Shown: positions 9,270 through 21,580 of the stretch, piece after piece | How the letters are laid out: the number at the start of each line of letters is the position of its first letter | Numbering within the stretch: the first letter of the stretch is position 1 | Position numbers and translations under genes: made by a program | DNA from: Acidobacteriaceae bacterium KBS 83 | GTDB taxonomy: Bacteria > Acidobacteriota > Terriglobia > Terriglobales > Acidobacteriaceae | Direction of reading: 5' to 3' | Assembly (NCBI GenBank): GCA_000381585.1 | Contig: KB906733.1 | Location: forward strand, 883,378 to 947,377 | DNA length: 64,000 nt | Notes under the pieces: model-generated | Databases searched by the model: none | Told to the model about the DNA's origin: nothing | Seen by the model: the letters and a program-made list of their open reading frames with translations, nothing else

Positions 9270-9572
9270 GAATCTGATTTCGTCCCCCTGAAATCGTTAT
9301 AGGCCGGTTTGTCATTTGTTGAAGAGTGCCGAGCTGCAGGGGAAGGGAAGCGGTGCTACGTCCCTTCGACCCTGCATTCAGCAGACCCGGATTGGGTCGA
9401 GATACATACCAGTGTACCCCCGTTGAGGCCTTGGTCAAGAATTTACGAGGATAATATTCATTAACCCAAAACCGTTGATTTGTGCCTCGCGAGGCTGGTT
9501 TGACACCCCAAAATCGGCTCTGTTAGAACCATAGTTTCCAGACTTATTTGCCGCCATCTTCCATCCTGATGG
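9270..9572. other. Intergenic region before the ATP synthase operon
   Basis: No gene is seen in these 303 bases. It should hold the atp operon promoter. A TTGACA-type promoter candidate is listed separately. Near the 3' end, CCATCC-TGAT-GGATGG (9561-9576) forms a small hairpin that contains the proposed ATG of the b' subunit. No a or c subunit reading frame is present. Confidence 0.7.
9500..9529 (+). promoter_or_regulatory. Candidate sigma-70 promoter of the atp operon
   Basis: A perfect -35 TTGACA at 9500-9505 is followed after 18 bases by TAGAAC (9524-9529, four of six matches to the -10 consensus). It lies 44-65 bases before the candidate start codons of the first gene. The spacing is one base above optimum and the -10 is weak, so confidence is moderate. 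Confidence 0.4.
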
Positions 9573-10079
9573 ATGGCACCCTCGGGGACTGCATTGGACC
9601 TAATCCTCCATCAATTGGCTGATCTCTTCCTGCGTTCGATACCGACGGCTGTGCTGTTTCTACTATTGCTTGCCGCCTACCGGGTGCTGGTGCACGCACC
9701 GTTGTTGAAGGTGTTGAGTGAGCGGAGGGAGCGGACAACCGGCGCAATGGCACGGGCAGAGGCGGCAATTCGCGCGGCGGATGCGCGCGCGCAGGAGTAT
9801 GAGGCGAAGCTACGAGCGGCACGGGCGGAGATCTTCCAGGCGCGCGAGCAACGCATGCAGGCGGCCCAGCGCGAACGCGATCGTGTGCTCGACGAAGCTC
9901 GCCACGCGGCGCACGAGAAGGTGCGTACCGAGCGGGAGAGGTTGGATGCCGAGGCCGCAGAGGCGCGTGACGCGCTCGATGCCAGGGCAGATGCCTTGGC
10001 AGCCGAGATTCTTCGGGTCATTCTTCCTTCCGCCACAGGGACTGCGTCTGCAGCCACGATTTCCCGGAGTGCCTACTGA
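9573..10079 (+). CDS. ATP synthase F0 subunit b' (b-type stalk)
   Basis: A 168-residue stalk subunit: one N-terminal membrane helix (about residues 22-40, SIPTAVLFLLLLAAYRVLV), a short basic turn, then a long Ala/Arg/Glu coiled coil (45-155) that reaches F1. First gene of the operon and followed by a second b-type subunit, so a b/b' heterodimer is implied. The ATG at 9573 has no ribosome site and sits in a hairpin; TTG at 9594, after GGGGA, would give a start closer to family members (MDLILHQLADLFL). The stop overlaps the next ATG as TGATG. Confidence 0.82.
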   Translation: MAPSGTALDLILHQLADLFLRSIPTAVLFLLLLAAYRVLVHAPLLKVLSERRERTTGAMARAEAAIRAADARAQEYEAKLRAARAEIFQAREQRMQAAQRERDRVLDEARHAAHEKVRTERERLDAEAAEARDALDARADALAAEILRVILPSATGTASAATISRSAY

Positions 10080-10843
10080 TGCGAGCGCCTTTCCTGCGGC
10101 CGCTGGCCGCCACCCTTCTCGTTGCCGCCGCACTGACGCCGGCGTTTGCGCAGACGCCGGCGGGAGCGCAGCATCCTGCCGCACAGCCGTCCGGTGCACC
10201 CGGAAATCCGGCACCACAGTCCGATAGTGTTTTCATCGACAACAAAACGGCGACATCTCAGAACCTGGCCAAGGCTGAGCAGGAAGACGAGGAATACGTC
10301 TTCAAGCATTCCAAGCCGGTGAGTGCCTTTGCCAGGCTCTTTCACCTGTCTCCGGACGTGGCATCGGGCTTCTTCTGGGCCCTGAACGCCATTCTGCTGT
10401 TCGTTGTTGTGGGCTACTACCTGGTGACGGGTCTGCCGAAGGCCTTTCGCAGCCGACGCCAGCAGCTTGATCGCCAGATCGTGGAAGCGCGCTCTGCAAC
10501 TGAAAAGGCCGACGAGCGGCTGCGCGCGGTAGAAGAGCGGCTGAGCCACCTGGACAGCGAAATCGCTGCGGTGCGCGAGCAGGCCGAACGGGACAGCGCC
10601 AATGACGAAATCCGCATCCGGCAGGCAATGGAGGATGAGAAAAAGAAGATCGTCACCGCGGCGGAGCAGGAGATTACGGCCGCGGGCGCTGCTGCCGAGC
10701 GCCGGCTACGCAAGTTTGCCGCGGAACTGGCGGTTGATCGTGCGACGTCCCGGTTGCACCTGACGGAAGGCGACGATCGTACCCTGATTCAGGAATTTGC
10801 CGCGAGCCTTGGCCACAATGGCAGTCAGGGGGGCCGGAACTGA
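10079..10843 (+). CDS. atpF: ATP synthase F0 subunit b with N-terminal signal-like extension
   Basis: A 254-residue second stalk subunit. Unlike textbook b subunits (about 156 residues) it begins with a typical cleavable signal peptide (residues 1-25, ending AFAQT), followed by an exposed Pro/Ala/Gln-rich segment. Only then comes the membrane helix (about 97-116, GFFWALNAILLFVVVGYYLV) and the charged stalk (120-235). If the signal is cleaved, some 70 residues would lie in the periplasm. Overlaps its neighbours by one base on each side (TGATG), so translation is coupled to b' and delta. Confidence 0.85.
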   Translation: MRAPFLRPLAATLLVAAALTPAFAQTPAGAQHPAAQPSGAPGNPAPQSDSVFIDNKTATSQNLAKAEQEDEEYVFKHSKPVSAFARLFHLSPDVASGFFWALNAILLFVVVGYYLVTGLPKAFRSRRQQLDRQIVEARSATEKADERLRAVEERLSHLDSEIAAVREQAERDSANDEIRIRQAMEDEKKKIVTAAEQEITAAGAAAERRLRKFAAELAVDRATSRLHLTEGDDRTLIQEFAASLGHNGSQGGRN

Positions 10844-11382
10844 TGGCGGACTTTGCGGCACGGTATGCTCGGGCCTTCGCCGATGTGGTTCTGGGCGGCG
10901 GTGTTCCAGCCGACGAGGTGAACGCGCAGATCAACGATTTCGTTGCCACGCTTCATGAAAGCGTGGATCTGCGTCAGGCACTCTTCAATCCCGCGCTGGC
11001 CGCCGACGTGCGCGTGCGGGTCATCGATGCGCTGGCGCCCCGGCTGCACCTGTCGCGTGAGGTGCGCAACTTTCTTGCTGTACTGCTGCGCCACGACCGG
11101 ATGAACGCGATCGGGGAGATTGTTGCCGAATATCGAGCCGAGATGGACCGCCGGCAGGGCATTTCAGAGGTAGAGGTGATCTCCGCACGCCGATTGGACG
11201 CCGATGAACGCTCTCAGATGGAGCAGCAGGTGGCGCGGCTGGCCGGCACACAGGTACGGGCCCGCTTTCGAGAGGATAATGATCTGATTGGCGGCGCAGT
11301 GGTGCGCATCGGCAGCACCATCTACGACGGTTCGGTGCGGGGGCGCCTGGACCGCATGAAGCAGGAACTCGTGGCCGGTTAG
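10843..11382 (+). CDS. atpH: ATP synthase F1 subunit delta
   Basis: A 179-residue delta/OSCP subunit that caps the alpha3-beta3 head and joins it to the b stalk. The N-terminal helical domain shows ARYARAFADVV and the hydrophobic RNFLAVLLRHDR; the C-terminal domain shows VEVISARRLDADE and the family motif DNDLIGGAVVRIGSTIYDGSVRGRLDRM. Length is normal. The start overlaps the preceding stop by one base. A 90-base gap separates it from atpA, the largest within the operon. Confidence 0.93.
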   Translation: MADFAARYARAFADVVLGGGVPADEVNAQINDFVATLHESVDLRQALFNPALAADVRVRVIDALAPRLHLSREVRNFLAVLLRHDRMNAIGEIVAEYRAEMDRRQGISEVEVISARRLDADERSQMEQQVARLAGTQVRARFREDNDLIGGAVVRIGSTIYDGSVRGRLDRMKQELVAG

Positions 11383-11472
11383 CGAAGCCAGCGGTCTGCG
11401 CCACCCGCACAACAGAAGTACTTTTCCGAGACAGATTCAAAGTCGACAAAGACAAGAGAGACGATAGAGAGC

Positions 11473-13092
11473 ATGGCCCAGATCAAGGCAGACGAAATTA
11501 CGCAACTGCTGCGTGAGCAGATCCAGAACTACGACTCCGAGATGCATGTCGACGAGGTGGGCACCATCATCTCGCTCGGCGATGGAATCGCGCGCATCCA
11601 TGGGCTGGAGAAGGTAATGGCCGGCGAACTGATCGAATTTCCGCACGGCGTGGCCGGTCTGGCGATGAACCTGGATGAAAGCGAAGTGGGCGCCGTGCTC
11701 CTTGGCGACTACACCGAACTGCGCGAGGGCGATCAGGTGAAGCGTTCCGGGCAGATCATGAGCGTCGGCGTGGGCCAGTCGCTGGTGGGTCGCGTCGTAA
11801 ATGCGCTTGGCCAGCCGATCGACGACAAGGGGCCCATTGAGAACACCGTTCCCTACCCGGTGGAGCGCCTCGCGCCCGGCGTCGTAGACCGCCAGCCGGT
11901 ACGCGAACCGATGGCCACAGGGCTGAAGGCCATCGACAGCATGATCCCGATCGGCCGCGGCCAGCGCGAGCTGATTATCGGCGACCGCCAGACCGGCAAG
12001 ACGGCGGTGGCGCTCGACACCATCATCAACAACGCAAAGAACAATCTGATCTGCGTGTACTGCGCGATCGGCCAGAAGCGCTCGTCGGTCGCGCAGGTGG
12101 TGAAGACGCTTGAAGAGTACGGCGCGATGGACTACACGATTGTGGTTGCCGCGACGGCATCCGAACCTGCGCCGATGCAGTACCTGGCGCCCTATGCTGC
12201 GACCGCGATCGGTGAGTACTTCCGCGACAACGGTAAGCATGCGTTGATGATCTATGACGATCTTTCGAAGCACGCGGTCGCGTATCGCGAGATCTCGCTT
12301 TTGCTGCGCCGGCCGCCGGGGCGCGAGGCGTATCCGGGCGATGTGTTCTATCTCCACTCACGTCTGCTCGAGCGCTCATCCAAGTTGAGCGATGCCAAGG
12401 GCGGCGGATCGTTGACCGCGCTGCCCATCATCGAGACCCAGGCGGGCGACGTTTCGGCCTACATTCCGACGAACGTGATTTCGATTACCGACGGCCAGAT
12501 CTATCTGGAAACCGATCTCTTCAACTCCGGTGTGCGTCCGGCGGTGAACGTCGGCCTTTCGGTGAGCCGCGTCGGCGGGGCCGCGCAGATCAAAGCCATG
12601 CGGCAGGTTGCCGGCACATTGAAGCTCGACCTGGCGCAGTACCGCGAGCTTGCCGCCTTCTCGCAGTTTGGCTCCGATCTGGACAAGGTGACGCAGAACC
12701 AGTTGAACCGGGGTGTCCGTCTCACCGAGATCCTGAAGCAGCCGCAGTTCTCGCCCCTGCCCACCGAGAAGCAAGTGATGATCATCTTCGCCGGCACCAA
12801 CGGGTATCTGGACGACCTGAAGGTAGAAGACATCCGCGGCTTCGAGGAGGGCCTGTACAAGTATCTTGACTCGGCTCAGTCGCAGTTGCTGAAGGACATC
12901 ATCGAGAAGAAGACGCTCGACGATGATCTCAAGAACCGCATCAAGGCGGCGCTGAAGGAGTACAAGGAGAACTATCTCTCCGAGCACCACGACGCGAAGC
13001 TGAAGGAGTCTTCGGTGAAGCCTTTGAGCGATGAGGACAAGAAGAAGACGGCAGCCGATCAGCCGCAGAAGGAAGTGGCGGCGAAGGCCTAA
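11473..13092 (+). CDS. atpA: ATP synthase F1 subunit alpha
   Basis: A 539-residue non-catalytic nucleotide-binding subunit. The Walker [10 protein letters not shown] lies at about residue 170-178, followed by [16 protein letters not shown], the Walker B region [36 protein letters not shown] and the alpha signature [14 protein letters not shown] with the Arg finger. About 35 extra residues at the C-terminus are Lys/Glu/Asp-rich, a little longer than the usual 505-515 residues. Six bases separate it from atpG. Confidence 0.97.
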   Translation: MAQIKADEITQLLREQIQNYDSEMHVDEVGTIISLGDGIARIHGLEKVMAGELIEFPHGVAGLAMNLDESEVGAVLLGDYTELREGDQVKRSGQIMSVGVGQSLVGRVVNALGQPIDDKGPIENTVPYPVERLAPGVVDRQPVREPMATGLKAIDSMIPIGRGQRELIIGDRQTGKTAVALDTIINNAKNNLICVYCAIGQKRSSVAQVVKTLEEYGAMDYTIVVAATASEPAPMQYLAPYAATAIGEYFRDNGKHALMIYDDLSKHAVAYREISLLLRRPPGREAYPGDVFYLHSRLLERSSKLSDAKGGGSLTALPIIETQAGDVSAYIPTNVISITDGQIYLETDLFNSGVRPAVNVGLSVSRVGGAAQIKAMRQVAGTLKLDLAQYRELAAFSQFGSDLDKVTQNQLNRGVRLTEILKQPQFSPLPTEKQVMIIFAGTNGYLDDLKVEDIRGFEEGLYKYLDSAQSQLLKDIIEKKTLDDDLKNRIKAALKEYKENYLSEHHDAKLKESSVKPLSDEDKKKTAADQPQKEVAAKA

Positions 13093-13098
13093 CGAACG

Positions 13099-14241
13099 AT
13101 GGCAAACGTCCTCGACTTAAAGCGGCGCATCCGCAGTGTGAAGAACACGCGCCAGATCACCAAGGCCATGAAGATGGTCTCTGCGGCAAAGCTGCGCCGC
13201 GCCCAGGAGCGCGCGGTGGCGGCACGCCCCTACGCACAGATGATGGCGAGCGTTATTCGCTCGCTGATGCGGCGCATTGATATCTACAACCCGAAGACCG
13301 GCGAAGTGCGGCACCAGCTGCTCATGCCGCGCGAAGAAAAGAACGTCCTGCTCATCGTCGTTTCCGGTGACAAGGGTTTCGCCGGCGCGTTCAACTCGAA
13401 CATCATCAAGGCGGCGCAGAGGTTCATCGCCACGGAAAATGGCGAGCGCGGCCTGAACGTCGACATCGAGACCATCGGCCGCAAGGCGCGCGACCTCTTC
13501 CGCCGTCGTTATCGAGCCGCGCAGATCACGAGAGATGCCGAAGCCGGCGATCAAAAACCTGCTGAAGAGCTGGAAGGGATGTCACTCGACAGCGAACTGG
13601 AAGAGAAGCCGCTGGTGCGCAAGCGCGGCGAACGGTCGGCCGCGATTGAGGTTACGGGCGATCATCCTGGCATGCTGGAGAAGTTGCGCTTCGATGCAGT
13701 AGCCGAGATCGGGCAGGACATTGTCGATCGCTATATCAGTGGCGAGATCGACGCGGCGTACATGGTCTTCAACGAGTTTCGCTCGGTCATATCGCAGCGT
13801 GTTGTTGTGGAGCGGCTGGTGCCTTTGGCAGAGCCGCCGGGCGAGCACGAGGTCGCGCAGGCGGAAGAGCCGTCGATCGAGGAGCGGGAGCGCGCCGGGG
13901 AAGCCGCATTGAGCGCCGGCGTAAGCCTCCAGGAACCGGACACGCACGAGGCCGACGAAGAAGCGCAGAAGTTCGGGACGGCGGACGTGGACTACATCTA
14001 CGAACAGCCGCCCGAGGAGATGCTGCGCAGTCTGTTGCCGCGCTTTGTCGCCACCCAGCTCTATCGCGGCATGCTGGAGTCGGTCGCCTCAGAGCACGCA
14101 GCGCGCATGACGGCCATGGATTCGGCCTCCAACAACGCCTCCGAGATGATTGACTCGCTGACGCTGACCATGAATCGCGTGCGGCAAGCGGCCATCACCA
14201 AGGAGATCATCGAGATTGTGAGCGGCGCCGCCGCTCTTTAA
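13099..14241 (+). CDS. atpG: ATP synthase F1 subunit gamma with two insertions
   Basis: The rotary shaft of F1. Terminal coiled-coil helices are canonical: RRIRSVKNTRQITKAMKMVSAAKLRRAQ at the start and ASNNASEMIDSLTLTMNRVRQAAITKEIIEIVSG at the end. However the protein has 380 residues versus about 290 in the usual family. The excess is in two acidic stretches, about residues 140-190 (QKPAEELEGMSLDSELEEKP) and 243-297 (EVAQAEEPSIEERERAGEAA and following), both in the central Rossmann-like domain facing the c-ring/epsilon side. Reading frame is intact through both, so they are real protein insertions and not frameshifts. Confidence 0.93.
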   Translation: MANVLDLKRRIRSVKNTRQITKAMKMVSAAKLRRAQERAVAARPYAQMMASVIRSLMRRIDIYNPKTGEVRHQLLMPREEKNVLLIVVSGDKGFAGAFNSNIIKAAQRFIATENGERGLNVDIETIGRKARDLFRRRYRAAQITRDAEAGDQKPAEELEGMSLDSELEEKPLVRKRGERSAAIEVTGDHPGMLEKLRFDAVAEIGQDIVDRYISGEIDAAYMVFNEFRSVISQRVVVERLVPLAEPPGEHEVAQAEEPSIEERERAGEAALSAGVSLQEPDTHEADEEAQKFGTADVDYIYEQPPEEMLRSLLPRFVATQLYRGMLESVASEHAARMTAMDSASNNASEMIDSLTLTMNRVRQAAITKEIIEIVSGAAAL

Positions 14242-14271
14242 GGGGTTACCGCCGTCGTAGACGGCGCATAG

Positions 14272-15822
<1,551 letters not shown>

Positions 15823-15826
15823 AACC

Positions 15827-16255
15827 ATGGCTGATCAGACTCAAGACGGCAAGCTGCAGGTGCGGCTGGTGACCCCGGACCGGGAGCTCGTGGATACCGC
15901 AGCCGATGCGGTGGAACTGCCCGGACGCACCGGCTACCTCGAGGTGCTCTATGGCGCAGCGCCGCTGCTTACGGAACTGGGCACCGGCTTGGTGACTATT
16001 CACGGTGGTGGCGAGGGAAACGATCGCTACTACGTGGCCTGGGGCTTTGCCGAGGTGCTGCCGAATCGAGTGACCATTTTGGCGGAAAGCGCAGAGAAGC
16101 CGGAGCAGATTGATGCGTCGGCCGCTCAACGCGAATACGAACGTGGGCAGAAGATGTGGGATCAGGCCCGCGAAGATCCAGCCCAGTATGAACGTGCGAA
16201 CGAGCTGATGCACGATGCGCAGGCCCGCATGGATGCCAAGGGCGGCAATCAGTAG
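15827..16255 (+). CDS. atpC: ATP synthase F1 subunit epsilon
   Basis: A 142-residue subunit coupling gamma to the c-ring. The N-terminal beta-sandwich has LQVRLVTPDRELVDTAADAVELPGRTGYLEVLYGAAPLLTELG, which is family-typical, and a C-terminal helical hairpin (about 95-138) with the charged Gln/Glu/Arg residues that can act as an ATPase inhibitor. Last gene of the operon; a UUCG-capped terminator follows 25 bases after the stop. Confidence 0.95.
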   Translation: MADQTQDGKLQVRLVTPDRELVDTAADAVELPGRTGYLEVLYGAAPLLTELGTGLVTIHGGGEGNDRYYVAWGFAEVLPNRVTILAESAEKPEQIDASAAQREYERGQKMWDQAREDPAQYERANELMHDAQARMDAKGGNQ

Positions 16256-16280
16256 TCTCACGAGTGCAGAATCTACGATG

Positions 16281-16310
16281 GCCGGTGTTCGCGCCGGCAT
16301 TCTTTTCTTT
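16281..16310 (+). terminator. Intrinsic terminator of the atp operon
   Basis: GCCGGTG (16281-16287), loop TTCG, CGCCGGC (16292-16298) form a seven-base stem with an extra-stable UUCG tetraloop, followed by ATTCTTTTCTTT. The stem, loop and U-rich tail make this the clearest intrinsic terminator in the window. Confidence 0.85.
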
Positions 16311-16490
16311 GGGCGCGATTCCATTCGTTGGAGCGAAGAATCGTCAACTGGCTCAATGGAAAGCCAGCACGACACACGAATGTCTTAGGCTGCATCGGCC
16401 CACCCTGTCTCCCGCTGCTCCGTGCTATTGTTCACTGCGGCAGGACATTGTTTACCTGCTGCCCTCTCAATTCCTGGAGACCCCAAATCG

Positions 16491-18410
<1,920 letters not shown>

Positions 18411-18566
18411 GCCGACGCGGTGTCAAGCAAGGAAGGGCGGCCCACCTGGGGCGCCCGCCAATTTCTTGCAAATGAAGTAACAGTTGGCCAAAACCCGGTC
18501 CAAGCCGGTAGCATCGAAGATTGCGGAGACGACTGTAGCTGCTCTGAAGGGACACGCTCGCGCGCT

Positions 18567-19334
18567 ATGCAGATTCGGACCGAAGAGCAGCAGGCCGCCA
18601 TCATGGTGAACAAGGGAGCAGCATTGAGCTCTGCGGGTATTACGGACCGTGGACGCTGCCGACGCGCCAATGAAGACTTCTTCGTCATGCTCCCCGAGGC
18701 GGGCGTCTTCGTCGTTTGCGACGGCATGGGAGGCGCCGCCGCTGGCGAGACCGCGAGTAATCTGGCAGCGGAGACCGCTGCTGCCGCGCTGGCCAAGGCA
18801 AAGAAGGGTGTGGGAGCGATCCGCGAAGCAGTGCGGCTGGCCAATCGCGCCGTGTACGAACGCGCGCGGCGAGATCGTCGGCTGGAAGGCATGGGGACCA
18901 CGCTGGTCGCGCTCTCGGTAAGCGGCAGTACTGCGTGGTTGGGGCATGTTGGCGACAGCCGATGCTACCGATGGCGCAGGGGCACACTCGAGCGCCTCAC
19001 GCAGGATCATTCGCTCGTTGAAGAACAGATTCGCATCGGCCGTATGACGCGGGAGCAGGCACGGCGATCGCCTATGCAGAACGTCATCACCCGCGCAGTA
19101 GGAACGCGCGCCGAAGTCATCGCGGATGTCCAGGAAATCGAGCTTCGACGTGACGATATGTATCTAATTGCCTCCGATGGATTGACCCGCGAACTCACGG
19201 ACACGGCGATTGCGGGTGTACTGCTGGCTAGTAACAGCGATCTGGACGCGACCTGCGCGAATCTGATTGCCGCTGCAAATGCGGCAGGCGGACGTGACAA
19301 CATCACCTGCGTGCTGGTGCGGGTCGGATCGTAG
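18567..19334 (+). CDS. PP2C-family serine/threonine phosphatase
   Basis: A 255-residue metal-dependent phosphatase of the bacterial Stp/PrpC type. Motifs in order: GITDRGRCRRANEDFF, VVCDGMGGAAAGE, GMGTTLVAL, GHVGDSRCYRWR, LTQDHSLVEEQI, NVITRAVGT, YLIASDGLTREL and GGRDNITCVLV. All metal-coordinating Asp are present. No partner kinase is adjacent. The open frame extends to a GTG at 18420, but its first 50 residues do not resemble the family; the ATG at 18567 gives a typical length. Confidence 0.9.
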   Translation: MQIRTEEQQAAIMVNKGAALSSAGITDRGRCRRANEDFFVMLPEAGVFVVCDGMGGAAAGETASNLAAETAAAALAKAKKGVGAIREAVRLANRAVYERARRDRRLEGMGTTLVALSVSGSTAWLGHVGDSRCYRWRRGTLERLTQDHSLVEEQIRIGRMTREQARRSPMQNVITRAVGTRAEVIADVQEIELRRDDMYLIASDGLTRELTDTAIAGVLLASNSDLDATCANLIAAANAAGGRDNITCVLVRVGS

Positions 19335-19347
19335 GAAGCCGTGGCGG

Positions 19348-19881
19348 CTACGGACTCGAGCTCAGCCGAATCGAAGCAAGGTTGCGCACCCAGCGCGCCG
19401 GTCGCTTATCGTCCGTGTTCACCAGCTTGAATGGTCCGTCCTTGGTGATAGGCTGTCCAGCCTCGCGATCGGCCACAATTACGGTCCCATTGTGAAAGGC
19501 GGGGTCGACCTCGGCGAGGGAGTAGACGACTCGATACTTGTCCGTTCCCTCGGCTACGACGTACATTGCAAGCGCTTTGCCGCGCAGTTTTTGTCCCAAA
19601 GGTGCATCGATGCGCGCCAACAGCAACGATAGCTCAACGCCCTGATAAGTCTCATCTGCGCCGGTATGCTCGTTATGCACCTGAACAGTTTTCGGGGGGA
19701 GCGCATGGAAGTCAGCCGACGAAATGTTGACTTGCTGGCCGCCGGCACCGATCAGTTCGAGTCGAGCGGCGGCGGTAGAAGTAGTTTGCACTGGTGTCGC
19801 CTGTGCTACGGCGGTCGGCGCCGATAGCGCACACGCGAAAGCGAGCAGTGACAAGCTAAGGAGGAGGCCAAACTGTTTCAT
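19348..19881 (-). CDS. Secreted protein with molybdopterin-binding-like fold
   Basis: A 177-residue exported protein with a signal peptide of about 25 residues (ending TAVAQA). The mature part (LELIGAGGQQVNISSADFHALPPKTVQVHN, YQGVELSLLLARIDAPLG, YVVAEGTDKYRVVYSLAEVD, GPFKLVNTDDKRPARWVRNLASIRL) matches the short oxidoreductase molybdopterin-binding fold found as stand-alone periplasmic proteins. No conserved Cys of sulfite oxidase is present, so it probably does not bind a molybdenum cofactor as an enzyme. Overlaps the preceding gene by four bases (ATGA), so the two are one operon. Confidence 0.72.
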   Translation of the reverse strand: MKQFGLLLSLSLLAFACALSAPTAVAQATPVQTTSTAAARLELIGAGGQQVNISSADFHALPPKTVQVHNEHTGADETYQGVELSLLLARIDAPLGQKLRGKALAMYVVAEGTDKYRVVYSLAEVDPAFHNGTVIVADREAGQPITKDGPFKLVNTDDKRPARWVRNLASIRLSSSP

Positions 19882-20549
19882 CGTCCGTCCTTTGCGGCAG
19901 GCGCATGCAGTGAGTGATTTTGCGCGATGCAGCCGGTGTAGGTTGTAAGGAATCGCGTGCGCAGGCTGCGATACTGCTCGATCGTCTGAAAGCGGCGGGT
20001 CAGCGGCTCCTGATTCAGCAGGTAAATACTCGTCGCGATGTGATGCGTGTTGTCGAAGAGCAGGTAGAAGCCGAGTGTGCCGCCTTTGAGCTGGGTTCGG
20101 TCGAGACCATATACCTCGAGGCCGTGCATCGTCGGGGGAAGGCTCGTGTTTGGCATCGCGTCGTGATCAGATGCGATCATGGCTGCGATCTCATCGAGCA
20201 GACTCTGCTTCTCGGAAGCCCAGCTGCCGTCCGGAAGCACCTCCGGCTTTACATTGGCGAAGAGGTTGCCGGCCACTCCGTAGGCAAACATGATCCGTCG
20301 GCCAGCGTGCATTTGGATGGTTTTGGGCCCCTGTGTTGTGTCGATGGTGCGCTGCTGAACACCGGGTGGGAGCGAATCGATCTTCACAATCTGCAATCCG
20401 TCCTCGAAGGTGCAGGATTCGTACTCGTGCAGCGCGTTGGCATCTGCAATTGCTGAAATTTGTGGGGCGTTGGAATCAGTCTGTGCGGGCGCGGTTTGCG
20501 TGGATAGCAGCAGGGCGATCACGACAGGCAACAGGTGCATGGCAGGCAA
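19878..20549 (-). CDS. Secreted protein of unknown function
   Basis: A 223-residue exported protein: signal peptide of about 22 residues (MPAMHLLPVVIALLLSTQTAPAQ). I do not recognise a family. Visible features are HEYESCTFEDGLQIVKIDSLPPGVQQR, a stretch about blood-plain hydrophobic strands GRRIMFAYGVAGNLFANVKPE, and GLDRTQLKGGTLGFYLLFDNTHH. Two cysteines (one near 45, one near the C-terminus) could form a disulfide. It is first in a two-gene operon with the molybdopterin-fold protein, with which it may be functionally linked. Confidence 0.65.
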   Translation of the reverse strand: MPAMHLLPVVIALLLSTQTAPAQTDSNAPQISAIADANALHEYESCTFEDGLQIVKIDSLPPGVQQRTIDTTQGPKTIQMHAGRRIMFAYGVAGNLFANVKPEVLPDGSWASEKQSLLDEIAAMIASDHDAMPNTSLPPTMHGLEVYGLDRTQLKGGTLGFYLLFDNTHHIATSIYLLNQEPLTRRFQTIEQYRSLRTRFLTTYTGCIAQNHSLHAPAAKDGR

Positions 20550-20611
20550 CCGCAGTATATCCGGACGGATGCCACAGCCGAGAGCACGAAGCCGTCATTT
20601 AGAATCGGCGT

Positions 20612-21553
20612 GTGGCGAACGCGAGCGCACTGACCTTTCAGGAACTCCTTTTCAACCTGCAGACCTTCTGGGCAGCCCGTGGCTGCGTACTGCAGCAGCC
20701 GTATGACATCGAAGTGGGCGCGGGCACGATGTCGCCAGAGACGTTTCTCCGTGTGCTCGGTCCGCGGCCCTTCCATGTGGCATATGCGCAGCCGTCGCGC
20801 CGTCCTGCGGATGGGCGCTATGGTGAAAACCCGAACCGGCTCTTCAAGCACACGCAGTTCCAGGTCATCCTGAAGCCACCTCCGGAGCGCATGCAGGAGA
20901 TTTATCTCGAGTCGCTGGCCGCGATGGGCATTGACCTGCGCGAGCACGACCTGAAGTTCGAAGAGGATAACTGGGAGTGGCCTGCCGGTGGGGCGTGGGG
21001 GGTAGGTTGGCAGGTCATGCTGGATGGTCTGGAGATTACGCAATTCACTTATTTCCAGCAGTGCGGCGGACTGGAACTGGATCCCATGTGCGCCGAGTTG
21101 ACGTACGGCCTCGAGCGCATTGCTGCGTTCCTGCAGGACGTCGATTCGATCTATGACATCGTATGGGCGCGTGATCCGCTGACGCAGCGCGCCATCACCT
21201 ACGGCGAAGTACGACTGCAGGAAGAGGTGCAGTTCTCCACCTACAACTTCGAGCACGCCGACGTTTCAAAACTGTGGGAGCATTTCCGCCTTTACGAGCA
21301 GGAGTGCCAGGCTCTGCTCGCCCTGGTGCGCGAAGACGAAGCTGCCCGCAGAGAGCGGGACAGAGTACCCGTGTTGGCGGCATATGACCTCTGCCTGAAG
21401 TGCTCGCACATATTCAATCTGCTGGATGCGCGCGGCGCCGTAAGCGTGACCGAGCGAGTGGGCATCATTGGCCGCATCCGCAATCTGACTGTGGGAGTGG
21501 CACGCGCTTACGCTTCGACGCTTGGCATGCAAGCTGCAGGGCAGGCTGCCTGA
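20612..21553 (+). CDS. glyQ: Glycyl-tRNA synthetase alpha subunit
   Basis: A 313-residue catalytic subunit of the bacterial alpha2-beta2 glycyl-tRNA synthetase. Family signatures: [58 protein letters not shown] and [31 protein letters not shown]. Start is a GTG. It is followed after 27 bases by glyS, the standard arrangement. Confidence 0.97.
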   Translation: MANASALTFQELLFNLQTFWAARGCVLQQPYDIEVGAGTMSPETFLRVLGPRPFHVAYAQPSRRPADGRYGENPNRLFKHTQFQVILKPPPERMQEIYLESLAAMGIDLREHDLKFEEDNWEWPAGGAWGVGWQVMLDGLEITQFTYFQQCGGLELDPMCAELTYGLERIAAFLQDVDSIYDIVWARDPLTQRAITYGEVRLQEEVQFSTYNFEHADVSKLWEHFRLYEQECQALLALVREDEAARRERDRVPVLAAYDLCLKCSHIFNLLDARGAVSVTERVGIIGRIRNLTVGVARAYASTLGMQAAGQAA

Positions 21554-21580
21554 GGCTGGCGAGAGGATCGAACGACGAAA

